Part shown: positions 1 to 12,464 of the stretch, one piece after another | Layout: each line of letters begins with the position of its first letter | Numbering within the stretch: the stretch's first letter is position 1 | Source of the DNA: Diacronema lutheri | Lineage: Eukaryota; Haptophyta; Pavlovophyceae; Pavlovales; Pavlovaceae | Assembly: GCA_019448385.1 (NCBI GenBank) | Contig: JAGTXO010000059.1 | Location: forward strand, 124,001-188,000 | Direction of reading: 5' to 3' | Length of the DNA: 64,000 bases | Notes under the pieces: model-generated | The model's database searches: none | The model's input: only the letters and a program-made list of their open reading frames with translations | Told to the model about the DNA's origin: nothing | Made by a program: the position numbers and the translations under genes

Positions 1-533
1 GGGCACGAGCCGCGCGGCATTGAGGCGCCCGTCGTGTCTGCAACAGGGGCGAGGCGTGCGGTGGCCGTCGCGAGCGGGCATGAGCCGCCCAGCGATGACG
101 CCCGTCGCGAGCGTTGTAAGCGCGAGGCGGCGGGCGGAATGCGCGGCGAGTGGAGGGCGAGGGCGGCGAGCGTCGATGTGTACGAGCACGTTTATCAAGT
201 CGGCGCCGATGCGCCGATGCCCAGCGTCACCGCCGGCGTACTCGCCGTCCGAAGAGCCGCCGTCGCAGGACCCGCCGCGGCTGCCGCCGTCATTGTCACC
301 TTCGCCGGCGCCGGCGCCGGCGCCGTCGCCATCGCCGTCGCCATCGCCGTCGCCATCGCCGTCGACGTCGCCGTCAATGCCAGCGCCAGCGCGGCGAGCG
401 GTTTGATACTCATGCCATGGGAAAAGCCGCCATCGTGGCGCATATTTTATACCAACGGCGCTTACATCAGGACAGCGGGGTCAGCACCAGCTTATTGGCG
501 GCTTCCCTAACAAATAACAAGTAAAAACTAAAA
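1..533. other. Left edge, no supported gene
   Basis: All frames are open because of composition. A GCC-GTC-type triplet repeat around 300-375 makes Ala/Pro/Ser runs in several frames. A minus-strand reading from 443 begins with a hydrophobic, signal-peptide-like stretch but ends in pure Ala-Pro-Thr repeat with no family signature. The last 60 bases, just before the inverted repeat at 534, are AT-rich for this window. I see nothing I can call a gene. Confidence 0.6.
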
Positions 534-660
534 GGGAGAATCGCACTTTTCGGCGCAAAAAACGTGGCGCGCGCACTTTTCGGCGCACGATGGCGTCTGC
601 GCCGAAAAGTGCGCGCTTTGCGCACTTTTCGGCGCATGGTGCGCACTTTTCGGCGCATGG
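534..660 (+). repeat. Left TIR and subterminal repeat array
   Basis: The 55-bp terminal inverted repeat occupies 534-588. It is followed to about 655 by three more copies of the motif CGCACTTTTCGGCGCA, one of them inverted. The stretch is AT-richer than its surroundings. Confidence 0.75.
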
Positions 661-1189
661 TGCGTATTGCCGTTCCCGCTGCCGGCGTGCACAGGGTCGA
701 CGCCCTGATTTCGGCCTGATGTTGCGCGCGGCCTTTGCTCGCTCCCTCCGTCACGCCCTCCTGTAAGCGTCGTTAGTATTTTACGCCGCACGATGCGATG
801 GTCTACAATTCGGCGCTCAGCGACTGTCGTGCGATCTAGCAATCGTGTGTGTACGATCCAGCTCGCCCATGGCACGCTGCATCATACCGCCGCTTGCTTA
901 CGAGCGCCCCTGACATGGCCCTTAAATGCCCCGGCGCTGAGCTGGACAGGGCAAGTGCGCATGTTGTGCCCCTGCTGCATGCAGTTGTGCCGCTGCTGCT
1001 TGCAGACTGTGCACGCCTGAAGCTGTCGGCTCGACGCCCCGCCATGACCAGCACCAAGGCCACCAGCTCGGTGTGGGTCGCTGCTGTTTGTCCTTCTGCG
1101 CGCAGGGAGCGAAGTCGCTGTCGTCGCCGGCCGAGACGTCCAAAACTTCTGGCATACTGTCGGCCGCCACCTGGCGGGAGGTCACGCCA

Positions 1190-3470
1190 AGAACCATCCA
1201 AGTTGTTGAGGGCAAAGCAATGCGCACAAAAGAGCTCTCCCTCCTCGTCGCCCTGCCGTACATCTGGGCACCTGAACGCTGTGTGGATGTGGCACTTGCA
1301 CACGGCGCACCTGCGGAAAGACTGCCAACTGATGCACATCTTCTCCTTGTCCTCGTCGCTCAGCGTCGCAATGCGGCCAGAAAAACACGACCACTGGGCG
1401 CCAATGGACGGCTCGCTTCCATCCGATGTGGATGGCCTCTGGTTGAACCCGTCGATCAAAACAGGCGTGCTTGAGCGCGCGACTAAGCCAGCGTTTTCGT
1501 TTGCAAAGCGATGCGGCGGGATTGCAGCAGGCAACCAGAGGCCACGTGCTGCAGGTTGCGGATCTGCACGAGGAAGTAGCGCGTCGTGTGCCGGTTGTAG
1601 TTCCACCTATCCGTGGGCGTGCACCCGTAGTCGATGCCGTGGAGGACCATGTCGGGCAGGTAGTCGTTGAGCGCGGCGGGGCAGTTGGCGCGCGCGCCCG
1701 CCACGTCGCCACGCAGCAGCCGCTCGCACAGCTCGCGCACGCGCGCGTTTCGCTGCATCTCAGCGCGAAGAGCGCCTCGTCGCGCTCGACTGCCGCGCGG
1801 ACAACGTCGCGGAGCAGCCCGTTTACGACGCGCGATGGGTGCATCAGGCACGCGGTGGACACCTGCGTCGCCTCCTCCCTGAGGATCTGCGCGAGGCCCA
1901 CCGCGCAGACGGGCTGGACGCCCTCGGCTATCTCGCCGACGGCGCGCGCCGTCGCCGCCTTGGTCTGCGCGGCGGCTTGCTCGGCGGGGGGGGGGGGGTG
2001 GGGGGGGGGGGGGGGGGGCTGCACCGTACGTGCTCTCGTCCTTGTGCCAGCCGATCGCCGAGAAGATCGCGCGGACGGTTCCCCTGTCCATCGTGGTCGA
2101 CGTGTGCACGCTGGTCGACGGGCCGCCCGACGCCGCGCCGGCGGCCTGCGCGCTCGCCACCGCAGCCTCGTCGCGCACCACCTTGTTGATGACGCGGTAC
2201 GCCTGTGTCGTGAGCCTGTGCACGGCCGCCGCGATGCGCCGCTGCTCCTTCCGCGCACCGGGCTGCGCCGTCACCGCCTGCGGCCCCGCGTTGAGCGTCG
2301 AGCGCCTGACCACGAAGCCTGGGAGCACGCTGCCGCGCGTGCGCGCCGTCGCGCCGCCGGCGGCGCGCGCGCTCGGCGCAGCGGGCTCGTCCACGCGCGC
2401 GCTCTCGACGCCGCGCGCGCGGGGAACGCTCGGCGCGAGCGCGCCCGCGGCGTCGCGCGCGCGCGCGGCGGCACCCGCCGCGGCGCGCTTTCCCGCGGCG
2501 CCCGAGACGCCGTGCGCGCGAAGCGGCGCCGACGCCAATGCCGACGCCGCGCCCGCGCCGCCGCTGCCGCTGCCCGATCCGCCCGCGCGCCGCTTCTGCT
2601 CGTCGCGCGTCTTGCGGAACTGGGCGACGAGGTCGCTGCCCACGTTGGCCTCAGGCTCCCACGTGTCGGCGCTCTCGTCGTAGCCCAGCAACCTGATCCG
2701 GAACTAAAAGCTCGCCGATGACCGCCCCGGCCTCGTACGTGCGCGCCTCCTCGTCGACGCTCGCGCCCGCCGCGCTCGCGCCCGTGTCCGGCCAGCCAGC
2801 GACCGTGCCGCCCAGCCTCTCGGCGACCGCGCGCAGCTGCCGCTCGCGCTGGACGGCCGCGGCGCCTCGCGCGACCAGCGCGGGCAGCATGCCCGCGCCG
2901 CCCGCGAGGCCGTGCGCGCCGACGCTGGCGGTCATCAGCGCGTCGAGGCACGCGAACGTTGCGAGCGCACGCGCGCCATCGTCGCCGCCGCGCGGCTGCG
3001 AGCGCACGACGGGCGATGGCTGCGGCTCCCCCTCGGCCGCGAGCAGCGGCCAGATAGCGTTGGCCAGCGCGACGGCATGCGCGCCGACCGCGACGGCCAC
3101 GTCCGCGTCGAGCGGCGCAAAGTCGTAGCGCACGAGCGCGGCGGGGCGCGAGTCGTCCGTCGGCCGGTCGGCGACGAGCAGCCCGACCGGGCGCGGCGGC
3201 TCGCCGGACGGCGCGGCGACGGGCACCAAGGGGAGCACGACGAGCAGGCGCGGCGTGCCGCCGAGCAGCGCGCGCGCGGCATCCGCCCCGTCGGCTCTGC
3301 CGCGCGCGGCCGCGGCGAGCAGCTCGGCCGCGCGCGTCGGACGTTGGCGGGACAACCGAGCGGCCTCGGGCGATCCACTTGAGCGGCTAGGTCCAACGCC
3401 TCGAGGTGCACGTACAGCTCTTCCCACCCGAGTGTCTCCCAGATGGCGCCCGCGGTGAGGCGCACGAGGC
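1190..3470 (-). pseudogene. Multi-frame coding remnant: GAF-like, chromodomain, Cys-rich C-terminus
   Basis: Natural protein composition runs down the minus strand but changes frame several times. In coding order: MRLTAGAIWETLGWEELY near 3465-3390; a GAF-like segment near 3300-3035 (LLVVLPLVP, PVGLLVADR, then a helix ending NAIWPLL); a chromodomain at about 2760-2590 (RTYEAGAVIGELL joined by a one-base frame offset to FRIRLLGYDESADTWEP); a helical stretch at about 1960-1760; LNDYLPDMVLHGIDYGC near 1665; and a Cys-rich region at about 1320-1220 (CAVCKCHIHTAF ... FCAHCF) resembling the C-terminal zinc finger of some transposases. A poly-G tract at about 1987-2018 interrupts it. It is probably the decayed transposase gene of the surrounding element. 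Undetected short introns are an alternative to decay. Confidence 0.5.
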
Positions 3471-3929
3471 GCGATACCTGCGCGCAGCGTGCAGCGCACC
3501 AGGCCGCGGGCGCGTGAGCGTTTTAGCCGCATGGCGGCGCGTGTGGCGGCGCACGCAACGGCGGCGGGGGCGACAGCGGCAGCAGCCGCGCCGCGCGCAC
3601 CTCTCTGGGCAGGAGCCGCCACTCGCGCTCGCGCGCTCGCGCGGTCGCGCGCGGCGCGCGGCGTGTTGCGCTGGGCAGAGCAAGCTAAGCTGCGCCCAGC
3701 CCACGCGCGCAGACCATCAGCGCACCCACCGCGTGCCGCGCGCGCGAGGGCGCGGAGCAAGAGGCACAAAAAGTTAGCGGTGTCGAGCCGCCGTGCGCTG
3801 CAGGCATGTGCGTGCGCGCGGCGCGGCGGGGAGCGCGCGGCACGCTGCGCGCTGCGCAGACAGGAAGCACGCTAAGCAAAGACGTGTCAAACAGTCGCAT
3901 CGCTGCCTCGCGTGATGGTCGACGACGCC

Positions 3930-4095
3930 GACGAGGCCTATCTGGGAGCGCGACGTGGCGGCGGGCAGCGCGTCGACGCGGCGTTTCGCGCTGCTGATCG
4001 CGCCCGAGTGCGTTGACTCCGACCAGCTCGTCGGCTCTGTCGTGCTCGACGTTTGCAAGCCGCCCGGATGCGAGCTGCTCAGCCTGCCCACCTAG
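3930..4095 (+). pseudogene. Possible C-terminal coding fragment, unknown
   Basis: One plus-strand frame ending in TAG at 4093-4095 reads with natural composition for about 50 codons (STRRFALLIAPECVDSDQLV, then VVLDVCKPPGCELLSLPT). No start codon or upstream exon could be attached. It may be the last exon of a degraded gene carried inside the element. No family is recognised. Confidence 0.25.
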
Positions 4096-4769
4096 TACAC
4101 GTGTTCCGCGCTGTCGAGGAGGACCGTGCAGTGGTGAGCCATCCTTCCCGCGAGCTCTCGCGTGCCCTGCACCCTCTTGACCACGTCGGGGGCACGCCTG
4201 GCATGAGCTGGTCTCGCTCCGTAGCTTAGAGCGCTTAGCTGCTGCTTATTTATCCACGTGCACGTGCACGCAGCGATGCGCGGCAAGCGCACGCGCGTTG
4301 TGCATGAATGTGCACAGGCGCACACCCTCGTGTCGCACGCGCGCGACTCGCACACGCACACCACGCGCGCGCGTGACCTCGTTCACGGCGAGTGCAAACA
4401 CTCGAGCGACCACGCGCGCACGCGCAGTCGCGCGAGTGCACGTGCGCGCGCACGTGAGGTAATAGCCGCGTGCGCTGGTGCGAGGGGTCCATGCGCACTG
4501 CATCGCCCCTGCATCGCCCGCGCGTGCTCACCCGGCGCGCGCTCGCGCACTTCCCTGGCGCGCCGCGCCGCGCGAGCCGATACGGCTCGCGGAACGGCTC
4601 GCGGCTCGTGCGAACAACAAGCAACATGCGCTGCGAAAGCGTGCAGACAATGTCCCAGCCCACGCGTGCACCACAACCCGCCTCGCTCGAAGCCACTGAC
4701 TTGGCGCGACGCACCGCAAGTAAAGGCGCGCCACACCATCTTCGCGCGCTTATGCGAATCTGCAAGTTC

Positions 4770-4882
4770 TGCGCCGAAAAGTGCGAGTCCGGATCCGGAC
4801 TAACCAAACGTGCGGCAAACACGTTCTGTGCGCCGAAAAGTGCGCGCGCCACGTTTTTTGCGCCAAAAAGTGCGATTCTCCC
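4770..4882 (-). repeat. Right TIR and subterminal repeat
   Basis: The 55-bp inverted partner of the left end lies at 4828-4882. An extra motif copy is at about 4770-4785, next to the short palindrome TCCGGATCCGGA at 4788-4799. Confidence 0.75.
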
Positions 4883-4999
4883 AACATGATAAGCTGTATG
4901 GTGCAGCTGGTGTGCGCGACTACCACCGTCCTCGCTGCGGGTCCGCGGTGCATCGCGCCCGTGCGCTGCTTGGGCCTCAGATGTATCGCGCCGGTGCGC

Positions 5000-5914
5000 A
5001 TGGCGAGCTCTACGCGTTCCTCCGCCGACGAGATCGCGCACGCTCTCCTCCTCGCCAAGACCGTTGGTGATGACGCTGCGCGGCGGCATTTGGAGCTTTG
5101 GCTGGAGTGCGTGGAGCACAAGAAAGACGCGCTCATCGCGAAGCTCGAATTTGAGAAGGCTACGCTCATGCGTACGAAAACCCCGCTTGTCGAGAAGCTC
5201 ATAAACGAGAAGAACACGCCCATCGCGGAAAAGAGCACGCTCGTTCGCGAGGGGGCCACGCTCATCGCGGAAAAGAGCACGCTCGTTCACGAGGGGGCCA
5301 CGCTCACCGCGGAAAGGGATGCGCTCGCCGCTGAGAAGGAGCTGAAGGAAATGGACCTCGCGCACATCGTTTTCAGGCTTGCCAAGTACCAACCTGTGTT
5401 TCTGCCGCGCATCCTGATCGTCAGTGCGCTCCGCGCCAAGTACCCCGTGAAGGCTGGCACGCCCTTTCCAGCCAAGGCCGCCTGGGCGCGCTTCTTCAAG
5501 GAGCATGTGCTGGATGCGACCACGAACGAACTGTGCGCCACAGTCGCCGCCATCGCCAACGAGCTTGGGCGCGCCGATCCTCCAAACGTCCTGCAAGGCG
5601 ACCTCGAAACTCTTCTCGAACGCTTGCCCCCCGTGATGCACTCCCACCAATTTGCGTTCCCCGGGTTCCCGCCCGGCTTGTACTGTGGCGGAGGCGCGAA
5701 GGTCTTGGGCTCGACGAACGCGATCGCGGTGAAGGTGCTGCAAGATGACCCGGACGTGGTGAGCGCGGGCGTCCTCGCACACAACATCACGTGCCTCGAC
5801 AAGACATACGAGCCGGCGCACGTCCTCATGGCTGACCATTCCGTGCAGCGAGCGGTGCACCGTTCAGGGGTTTTCAAGCACCCGGTTTCCGTGTACGAGC
5901 CGTCCTATGGCTGA
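5000..5914 (+). CDS. Coiled-coil protein of unknown function
   Basis: A single open frame of 304 codons starts MASSTRSSADEIAHALLLAK. I chose the ATG at 5000 because residues upstream of it come from the transposon end; an in-frame ATG at 4886 also exists. Residues about 45-115 form a charged helical segment with an internal duplication of EKSTLV-EGATL-IAEK, a roughly 14-residue unit. The C-terminal half (LAKYQPVFLPRILIVSALRAKYP ... PPGLYCGGGAK) looks like a folded domain I do not recognise. The base composition is less GC-rich than its neighbours. The last codons lie in a locally duplicated segment (see the repeat at 5821), so the native C-terminus may have been replaced. It begins about 120 bp beyond the right end of the transposon-like element. 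Confidence 0.6.
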   Translation: MASSTRSSADEIAHALLLAKTVGDDAARRHLELWLECVEHKKDALIAKLEFEKATLMRTKTPLVEKLINEKNTPIAEKSTLVREGATLIAEKSTLVHEGATLTAERDALAAEKELKEMDLAHIVFRLAKYQPVFLPRILIVSALRAKYPVKAGTPFPAKAAWARFFKEHVLDATTNELCATVAAIANELGRADPPNVLQGDLETLLERLPPVMHSHQFAFPGFPPGLYCGGGAKVLGSTNAIAVKVLQDDPDVVSAGVLAHNITCLDKTYEPAHVLMADHSVQRAVHRSGVFKHPVSVYEPSYG

Positions 5915-5969
5915 CCATTCCGTGCAGCGAGCGGTGCACCGTTCAGGGGTTTTCAAGCACCCGGTTTCC
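5821..5969 (+). repeat. Tandem duplication of about 70 bp at the 3' end of the coiled-coil gene
   Basis: Positions 5821-5890 and 5901-5969 are near-identical, differing by one missing base, and are separated by 10 bp. The first copy is read in frame. The second lies around the stop codon, which is formed at the copy junction. Confidence 0.85.
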
Positions 5970-6053
5970 CTGAGCCGCGTTGGCGACTGGTGACCCGTTC
6001 CGCGTTCATGCCGACTGTGTTGGGTACAGAGGCCGCCAACGCCGCGGCGCGCG

Positions 6054-6578
6054 TCAGCGGCCGGCGGCGAGCCGGTTGCCGCTGAGCTGCGCGATGGCGT
6101 CGAGCAGCACCTGCACGTGCGCGCGAATCGTGCCCGCTCGGCCGCTCAGCTCACCGATCCGGACGTTGAGCCGCGCCTCCTTGGCGTCGACGAACGCGAG
6201 CGCCTCGCCCGCGCGCAGCTCGGCGAAGAAGCCAAGGCCGACATGCACGCAGACGGAGGCGGTGTCGGGCACGAGCGCGTGGGCAAAAAAGTCGTTGCCC
6301 AGGTTCACGCGCATCTTGAGCGGGCGCGCGCCGAGCTCGCCGATCGCGCTGAGCTGCGCGCGCAGCGCGAGCGCGTCGGCGAGCTCGGCGTGCGCGCCGT
6401 CGAGCGCGGCGAGAGCGGCGGCGAGGTCGGGCTGCAGCTTGTCGCGCAGGAACGCCTCATATTCGACGATCTTTTGGCGCGCTTCGGCCGGCGCGAGCGC
6501 GCCGGCCGCGGCGGCGGCGGTGGCCGCGCGCCCGTCCGACGGGCGTGCGGGTGCCGAGGCGCGCGAGCGAGTCGCCAT
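6054..6578 (-). CDS. UXT: UXT-like alpha-class prefoldin subunit
   Basis: Intronless, 174 aa. It aligns end to end with the animal and plant UXT/ART-27 family: VEYEAFLRDKLQPDLAAAL (first helix), LKMRVNLGNDFFAHALVPDT (the beta-hairpin region with the family's V-LG--FF--(V)VPDT signature), VCVHVGLGFFAEL and EALAFVDAK, then the second coiled-coil helix IRAHVQVLLDAIAQL. UXT is a prefoldin-like chaperone of the URI/R2TP co-chaperone complex, which assembles RNA polymerases and PIKK complexes; that role is family knowledge. The start at 6578 precedes a short Ala-rich leader like others in this window. The next gene on the same strand begins upstream at 6663. Confidence 0.9.
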   Translation of the reverse strand: MATRSRASAPARPSDGRAATAAAAAGALAPAEARQKIVEYEAFLRDKLQPDLAAALAALDGAHAELADALALRAQLSAIGELGARPLKMRVNLGNDFFAHALVPDTASVCVHVGLGFFAELRAGEALAFVDAKEARLNVRIGELSGRAGTIRAHVQVLLDAIAQLSGNRLAAGR

Positions 6579-6662
6579 CGTGGCGGGTGGCGCGCGCGAG
6601 GGCGAAGAATGCGGAAAGCGGAAGAGGCGGCGCGCGCGCGCGCGCGTCTCCTCGCGGCGCGC

Positions 6663-9409
<2,747 letters not shown>

Positions 9410-9781
9410 TTGGTCGTGTGCTCCGCTTCCACCGTCGTGCGCGTCCGCGCGTCTACGGGGGCGTGCGCACAAAACAAAAAGGCCCTCGGGCCGTCGCATT
9501 TGAGCAAAAGTCCTGCCAAGGGCCAAGGCCCAAGCGCTTTTTTTTTCAGGCGCCATCTGCGCTGGTGGTTGCTCTGGCCAGTGCGACTGAGCGAGGGAGC
9601 ACAGAGAGGCAGAGGCGGAGGAGGCTGCAGAGGACGGCTGTGCATCATCCGTAACCCTTCAGTCGGCACCTGCCCGCCGCGGGTCTGACTCGGGCTCGCT
9701 TGAGCCCACGCGTGCGGCGCACGCCGCCGGACGTCCGCCACAGCCCGTCTCCTCTCGCGCCGCTGCCCACGCGGCGCGCGC
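9410..9781. other. Intergenic, convergent 3' ends
   Basis: 372 bp between the Rab2 stop and the stop of the hydrolase on the other strand. It presumably holds both 3' UTRs. It contains a short T-run (9540-9547) and no protein-like reading. Confidence 0.6.
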
Positions 9782-10600
9782 TCACGCGGGCCGCGCGACC
9801 GCGGCGTCGAGCGCCGGCAGCAGCGCGTCGGACGACGTGACGAAGCCGAAGAGCTCGGAGACGTTGTACACTGCCGCGCGCATGCAGAAGTCGGGCGACG
9901 TCGTCGCCGTGCAGTCGCGCAGCAGCACGCAGTCGAAGCCGAGGAAGCTCGCGTCCTGTAGCGTGGTGAGCACGCACTGATCCGCGTTGATCCCGGCGAA
10001 AAGCAGCGTCGTCCGCCCCGCGTTGCGCAGCAGCGCCTCGAGCTCGGTGCCCCAGAAGCCGGACATCTGCACCTTGTCGACGCGCGCGTCGTCGGGCGAC
10101 GCGACCGCCGCGAGCTCGTCGACGAGCGCAGCGCCCCAGCTGCCTTTGATGAGTGTGCGGTCGGTTCGCCGCGGCAAAACGTCGCCGAGCCCGGACCGCG
10201 TGCCCGACGAGTAGACGTGCGCGAGGCACGCGCTCACGTCGCGCAGGTCGGGCCGGTAGCCCGTGCACAGCCAGAGAATAGGCACGTCGGCGGCGCGCAA
10301 GGCAGGGAGCAGGCGGACGAGCGGCGCGATCGGCTCGCGCGCGCGAGACACGTCGGCACCCATCTGCGCGCTGTGCCCGTCCGCGTGGATGAACTCGTTC
10401 TGCATGTCCACGACGATCGCGATCGACTTTGCGAGGTCGAGCGTGAGCCGCTTGGTCTCGGTCGGCAGCGTGCACAACCGGGGCGGCAGCTGCGGGCGGC
10501 TGATGTCCGCCGTCTTGCCGTCCACCTCCCACGCATTGGGCCGGATCCCTACGAGCGTGCGCGCCGTCGTGCCCATCTCCGGCTTGGCCGCTCCGTCCAT
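9782..10600 (-). CDS. Isochorismatase-family hydrolase, RutB-like
   Basis: Intronless, 272 aa. The cysteine-hydrolase fold is clear: beta strand AIVVDMQNEF with catalytic Asp65, the lysine strand DKVQMSGFWGT with Lys176, and the nucleophile in FAGINADQCVLTTL with Cys209. The segment IKGSWGAALVDEL and the C-terminus AAVYNVSELFGFVTS match the ureidoacrylate amidohydrolase (RutB) subgroup better than true isochorismatases. Family members hydrolyse amide or ether bonds in small metabolites. The substrate here cannot be read from the sequence, but pyrimidine-nitrogen salvage is the nearest analogy. The first 50 residues (MDGAAKPEMGTTARTLVG) show no obvious targeting signal. The start at 10600 is the first ATG before the conserved core. 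Confidence 0.92.
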   Translation of the reverse strand: MDGAAKPEMGTTARTLVGIRPNAWEVDGKTADISRPQLPPRLCTLPTETKRLTLDLAKSIAIVVDMQNEFIHADGHSAQMGADVSRAREPIAPLVRLLPALRAADVPILWLCTGYRPDLRDVSACLAHVYSSGTRSGLGDVLPRRTDRTLIKGSWGAALVDELAAVASPDDARVDKVQMSGFWGTELEALLRNAGRTTLLFAGINADQCVLTTLQDASFLGFDCVLLRDCTATTSPDFCMRAAVYNVSELFGFVTSSDALLPALDAAVARPA

Positions 10601-10751
10601 TCTGTGATATTTTGGTCCAGGCTCAGCGCCCCTCCGGCCTCCGCCACAGCCACCCAACCAAACCCAGTCAGTTGACTGAGAGAACGTCCCCTCAATCCCG
10701 ACCCCAGCCCAGACTGGGCCGTGGGCGGGACGCCGACTGCGCTGGGTGCGC

Positions 10752-12464
10752 TCACGGCTCTCGCACGGCGCGCAGGGCGACGAGATTCGGCGGCCCGCCG
10801 GGCTGCCGCACGCCGCCGTCACCACCGCCATGCCCGGCCCCGAGGCCGGCGTCGCCCCCGCGCGCGCTGCCCGCGCACAAAGCCGCGGCCGGCCCCGGCG
10901 CGAGCCGCGCGCGCACGGGCGGGCCCGCCGGCGCGCCCACGCCGACGCCGCGAGCCGCGCCGTCAATGAGCGCGTCCGCGGCTCGCGGCGTGTCCGCGTC
11001 GCCCGTTGAGTTTGCACAGGCGCCCAGTTCGACGGTTGCGTAACGGCCGCCGTGCCCCGCGCCCGCCGCGCCGCCGCAGCAGCGCGCGCGCGCGCACTCC
11101 GCCAGCGCGCGCGCGCAGCGGCGCGCCGTCGCGCACGCGCGCCGCGCCACGTGAATGCTGGGCATTGCGTCGAGCCCGCGCACACGTAGGTACCTTCGCT
11201 TCCACCAGCAGCCGACGGCGCAATATGCCGCGAGAAGCAGCATGGCGGCGGCGGCGCCGAGCGCGGGCGCGACCGCGGCGGCGCGCTGCGCGCCGTTCGG
11301 CGCGGCGCGCGCGGGCGACGGCAGCGATGGCGGCGGCGGTGGCGGCGGTGGCGGCGGGCGCTCGGCCGGTGGGCGCGCGGCCGGCGGGCGCGCGGTCGGC
11401 GGCGGCGCGGGCGACGGCGGCGCGTGCGGACGCGGCAGCGCGCAGCCGTGCGCGCTGCGCCAGACGAAAAGCAGCCCGCACCCGCCCGCGCCGCTTTGAA
11501 AATCGGCGGCCGTTGCGTCCGTGTCCGGGTCGGCGAGCGCGGGCGCGCCGACGCCCGCGGCCGGATCGCACGTGATACGGACACGCACAGCCCACGCGCG
11601 GCCGGGCGCGCAGGGCGCGCCACCAGAGTAGGAGACGAGCACGCCTTCGACGCCGACGCCGACGCCTGCGCGCTCGGCGGCGCGCGCGCGCGCGCGCGCG
11701 AGCAGCGGCGGCGGCGGCGGCGGTAGCGGCGGCGGAGGTGGCGGCAGCGGCGGCGGCGACATCGAGGCGCGCGCGCGCGCGCCGCGCGGCTTGTCGGCGC
11801 CGCGCGGCGCGACGGGTGTCGCCGGCGCCATCGTCGCCGTCGAGCGTGCAGGCGTCGGAGGCGCCGCCATGCGCGGGGCATGGAGCGGTTCCATGGATTG
11901 CGTAGCCAGGATGGCGAGTGGCGTGCATCGGCGCGCGGCGAGGCGCGCGAAGGCGGAGGGCGGCGGCGACGGTGGCGGCGACGGCGGCGGTTGTGGTGCA
12001 GACGGTGTAAGCGGGTCCGTACGGTTGATGCCGGCGGTCGCGTTCGGCTGCGCGCCGCTGCGCGCGCCGCCGTCCGCGCGATCGTCAGCGCCTGTGCGAG
12101 CGTCGGCGTCGGCGTCGGCGTCGCCCGTGCTGTTGCGCGGCGCCAGCCCGAGCTCGTCGGCGCCAAGCGCCCAGGCCACGGCGAAGCCGGCCGCGCCCTC
12201 GCACGCCAACGCCGTGCACAGGCCGAGCTCGTAGGCGACGCGCGGCGAGGGCGCGCCGCTGGCGTCGCCCTCGCGCGGCGCGGGCGCGTCGAGCCGGAAG
12301 GCGACGGCGGTGAGCGGCGTCAAGTCGTAGCTGGCGCCGTGAGCATACAACACGCACGGCAGACGCATGACCGTCCGCTCCGAAGCGCCCGACAGCGCGC
12401 ACGCGCCGAGCAGGATCGTCGCACCGATCCTGCTCGGCGGATTTCGCCTCGTCCTTGGCGCCAT
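10752..12464 (-). CDS. Type I membrane protein with mannose-6-phosphate-receptor-homology (MRH) domain
   Basis: Intronless, 570 aa from the ATG at 12464. It opens with a signal peptide (RIGATILLGACALSGA). The luminal part shows MRH hallmarks: LPCVLYAHGASYDLTPLTA near the start (family pattern C...YDLSPL), then VSYSGGAPCAPGRAW, VRITCDPAAG and GGCGLLFVW...HGC, with paired cysteines. Between them lie Pro/Ser-rich linkers and NxT/NxS glycosylation sites. One transmembrane helix (ALGAAAAMLLLAAYCAVGCW) precedes KRRYLRVRGLDAMPSIH, the juxtamembrane style of M6P-receptor/ATG27-like sorting receptors, and a roughly 150-residue Cys/Ala/Gly tail. Probable role: Golgi-endosome cargo receptor. Whether the mannose-binding residues are kept cannot be judged by eye. 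It is divergent from MINDY-3 with 49 bp between start codons. Confidence 0.75.
   Translation of the reverse strand: MAPRTRRNPPSRIGATILLGACALSGASERTVMRLPCVLYAHGASYDLTPLTAVAFRLDAPAPREGDASGAPSPRVAYELGLCTALACEGAAGFAVAWALGADELGLAPRNSTGDADADADARTGADDRADGGARSGAQPNATAGINRTDPLTPSAPQPPPSPPPSPPPSAFARLAARRCTPLAILATQSMEPLHAPRMAAPPTPARSTATMAPATPVAPRGADKPRGARARASMSPPPLPPPPPPLPPPPPPLLARARARAAERAGVGVGVEGVLVSYSGGAPCAPGRAWAVRVRITCDPAAGVGAPALADPDTDATAADFQSGAGGCGLLFVWRSAHGCALPRPHAPPSPAPPPTARPPAARPPAERPPPPPPPPPPSLPSPARAAPNGAQRAAAVAPALGAAAAMLLLAAYCAVGCWWKRRYLRVRGLDAMPSIHVARRACATARRCARALAECARARCCGGAAGAGHGGRYATVELGACANSTGDADTPRAADALIDGAARGVGVGAPAGPPVRARLAPGPAAALCAGSARGGDAGLGAGHGGGDGGVRQPGGPPNLVALRAVREP
12404..12439. 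repeat. Perfect 15-bp hairpin within the MRH signal-peptide codons
   Basis: Arms CGCCGAGCAGGATCG (12404-12418) and its exact reverse complement (12425-12439) flank a 6-base loop. It lies about 25 bp inside the MRH coding start, close to the divergent promoter. Confidence 0.9.

Larger units (their letters stand above)
534..4882. mobile_element. DNA-transposon-like element with 55-bp terminal inverted repeats
   Basis: Positions 534-588 and 4828-4882 are inverted copies matching at 54 of 55 bases. Inside each end lie further copies of a 16-bp motif, CGCACTTTTCGGCGCA. On the left they are near 543, 573, 598 (inverted), 618 and 641; on the right near 4770, 4831 and 4858 in the opposite orientation. 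TIRs plus subterminal arrays are typical of class II elements, where they bind transposase. The interior carries a minus-strand coding remnant with a chromodomain and a Cys-rich segment, but I could not identify a DDE core. No clear target-site duplication flanks the ends: AAAA precedes the left end and AACA follows the right. The family is unassigned. An alternative is two independent short inverted elements that happen to face each other. Confidence 0.6.

Noticed and set aside
534-4882. A retrovirus-like or Polinton-like element because of the chromodomain
   Set aside because: There is no reverse transcriptase, protease, capsid or polymerase B signature and no LTRs. The ends are inverted, which fits a plain DNA transposon.
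10963-12234. Alternative frames on both strands over the MRH receptor
   Set aside because: Only the 12464-10752 frame has a signal peptide, ordered cysteines and a transmembrane helix.
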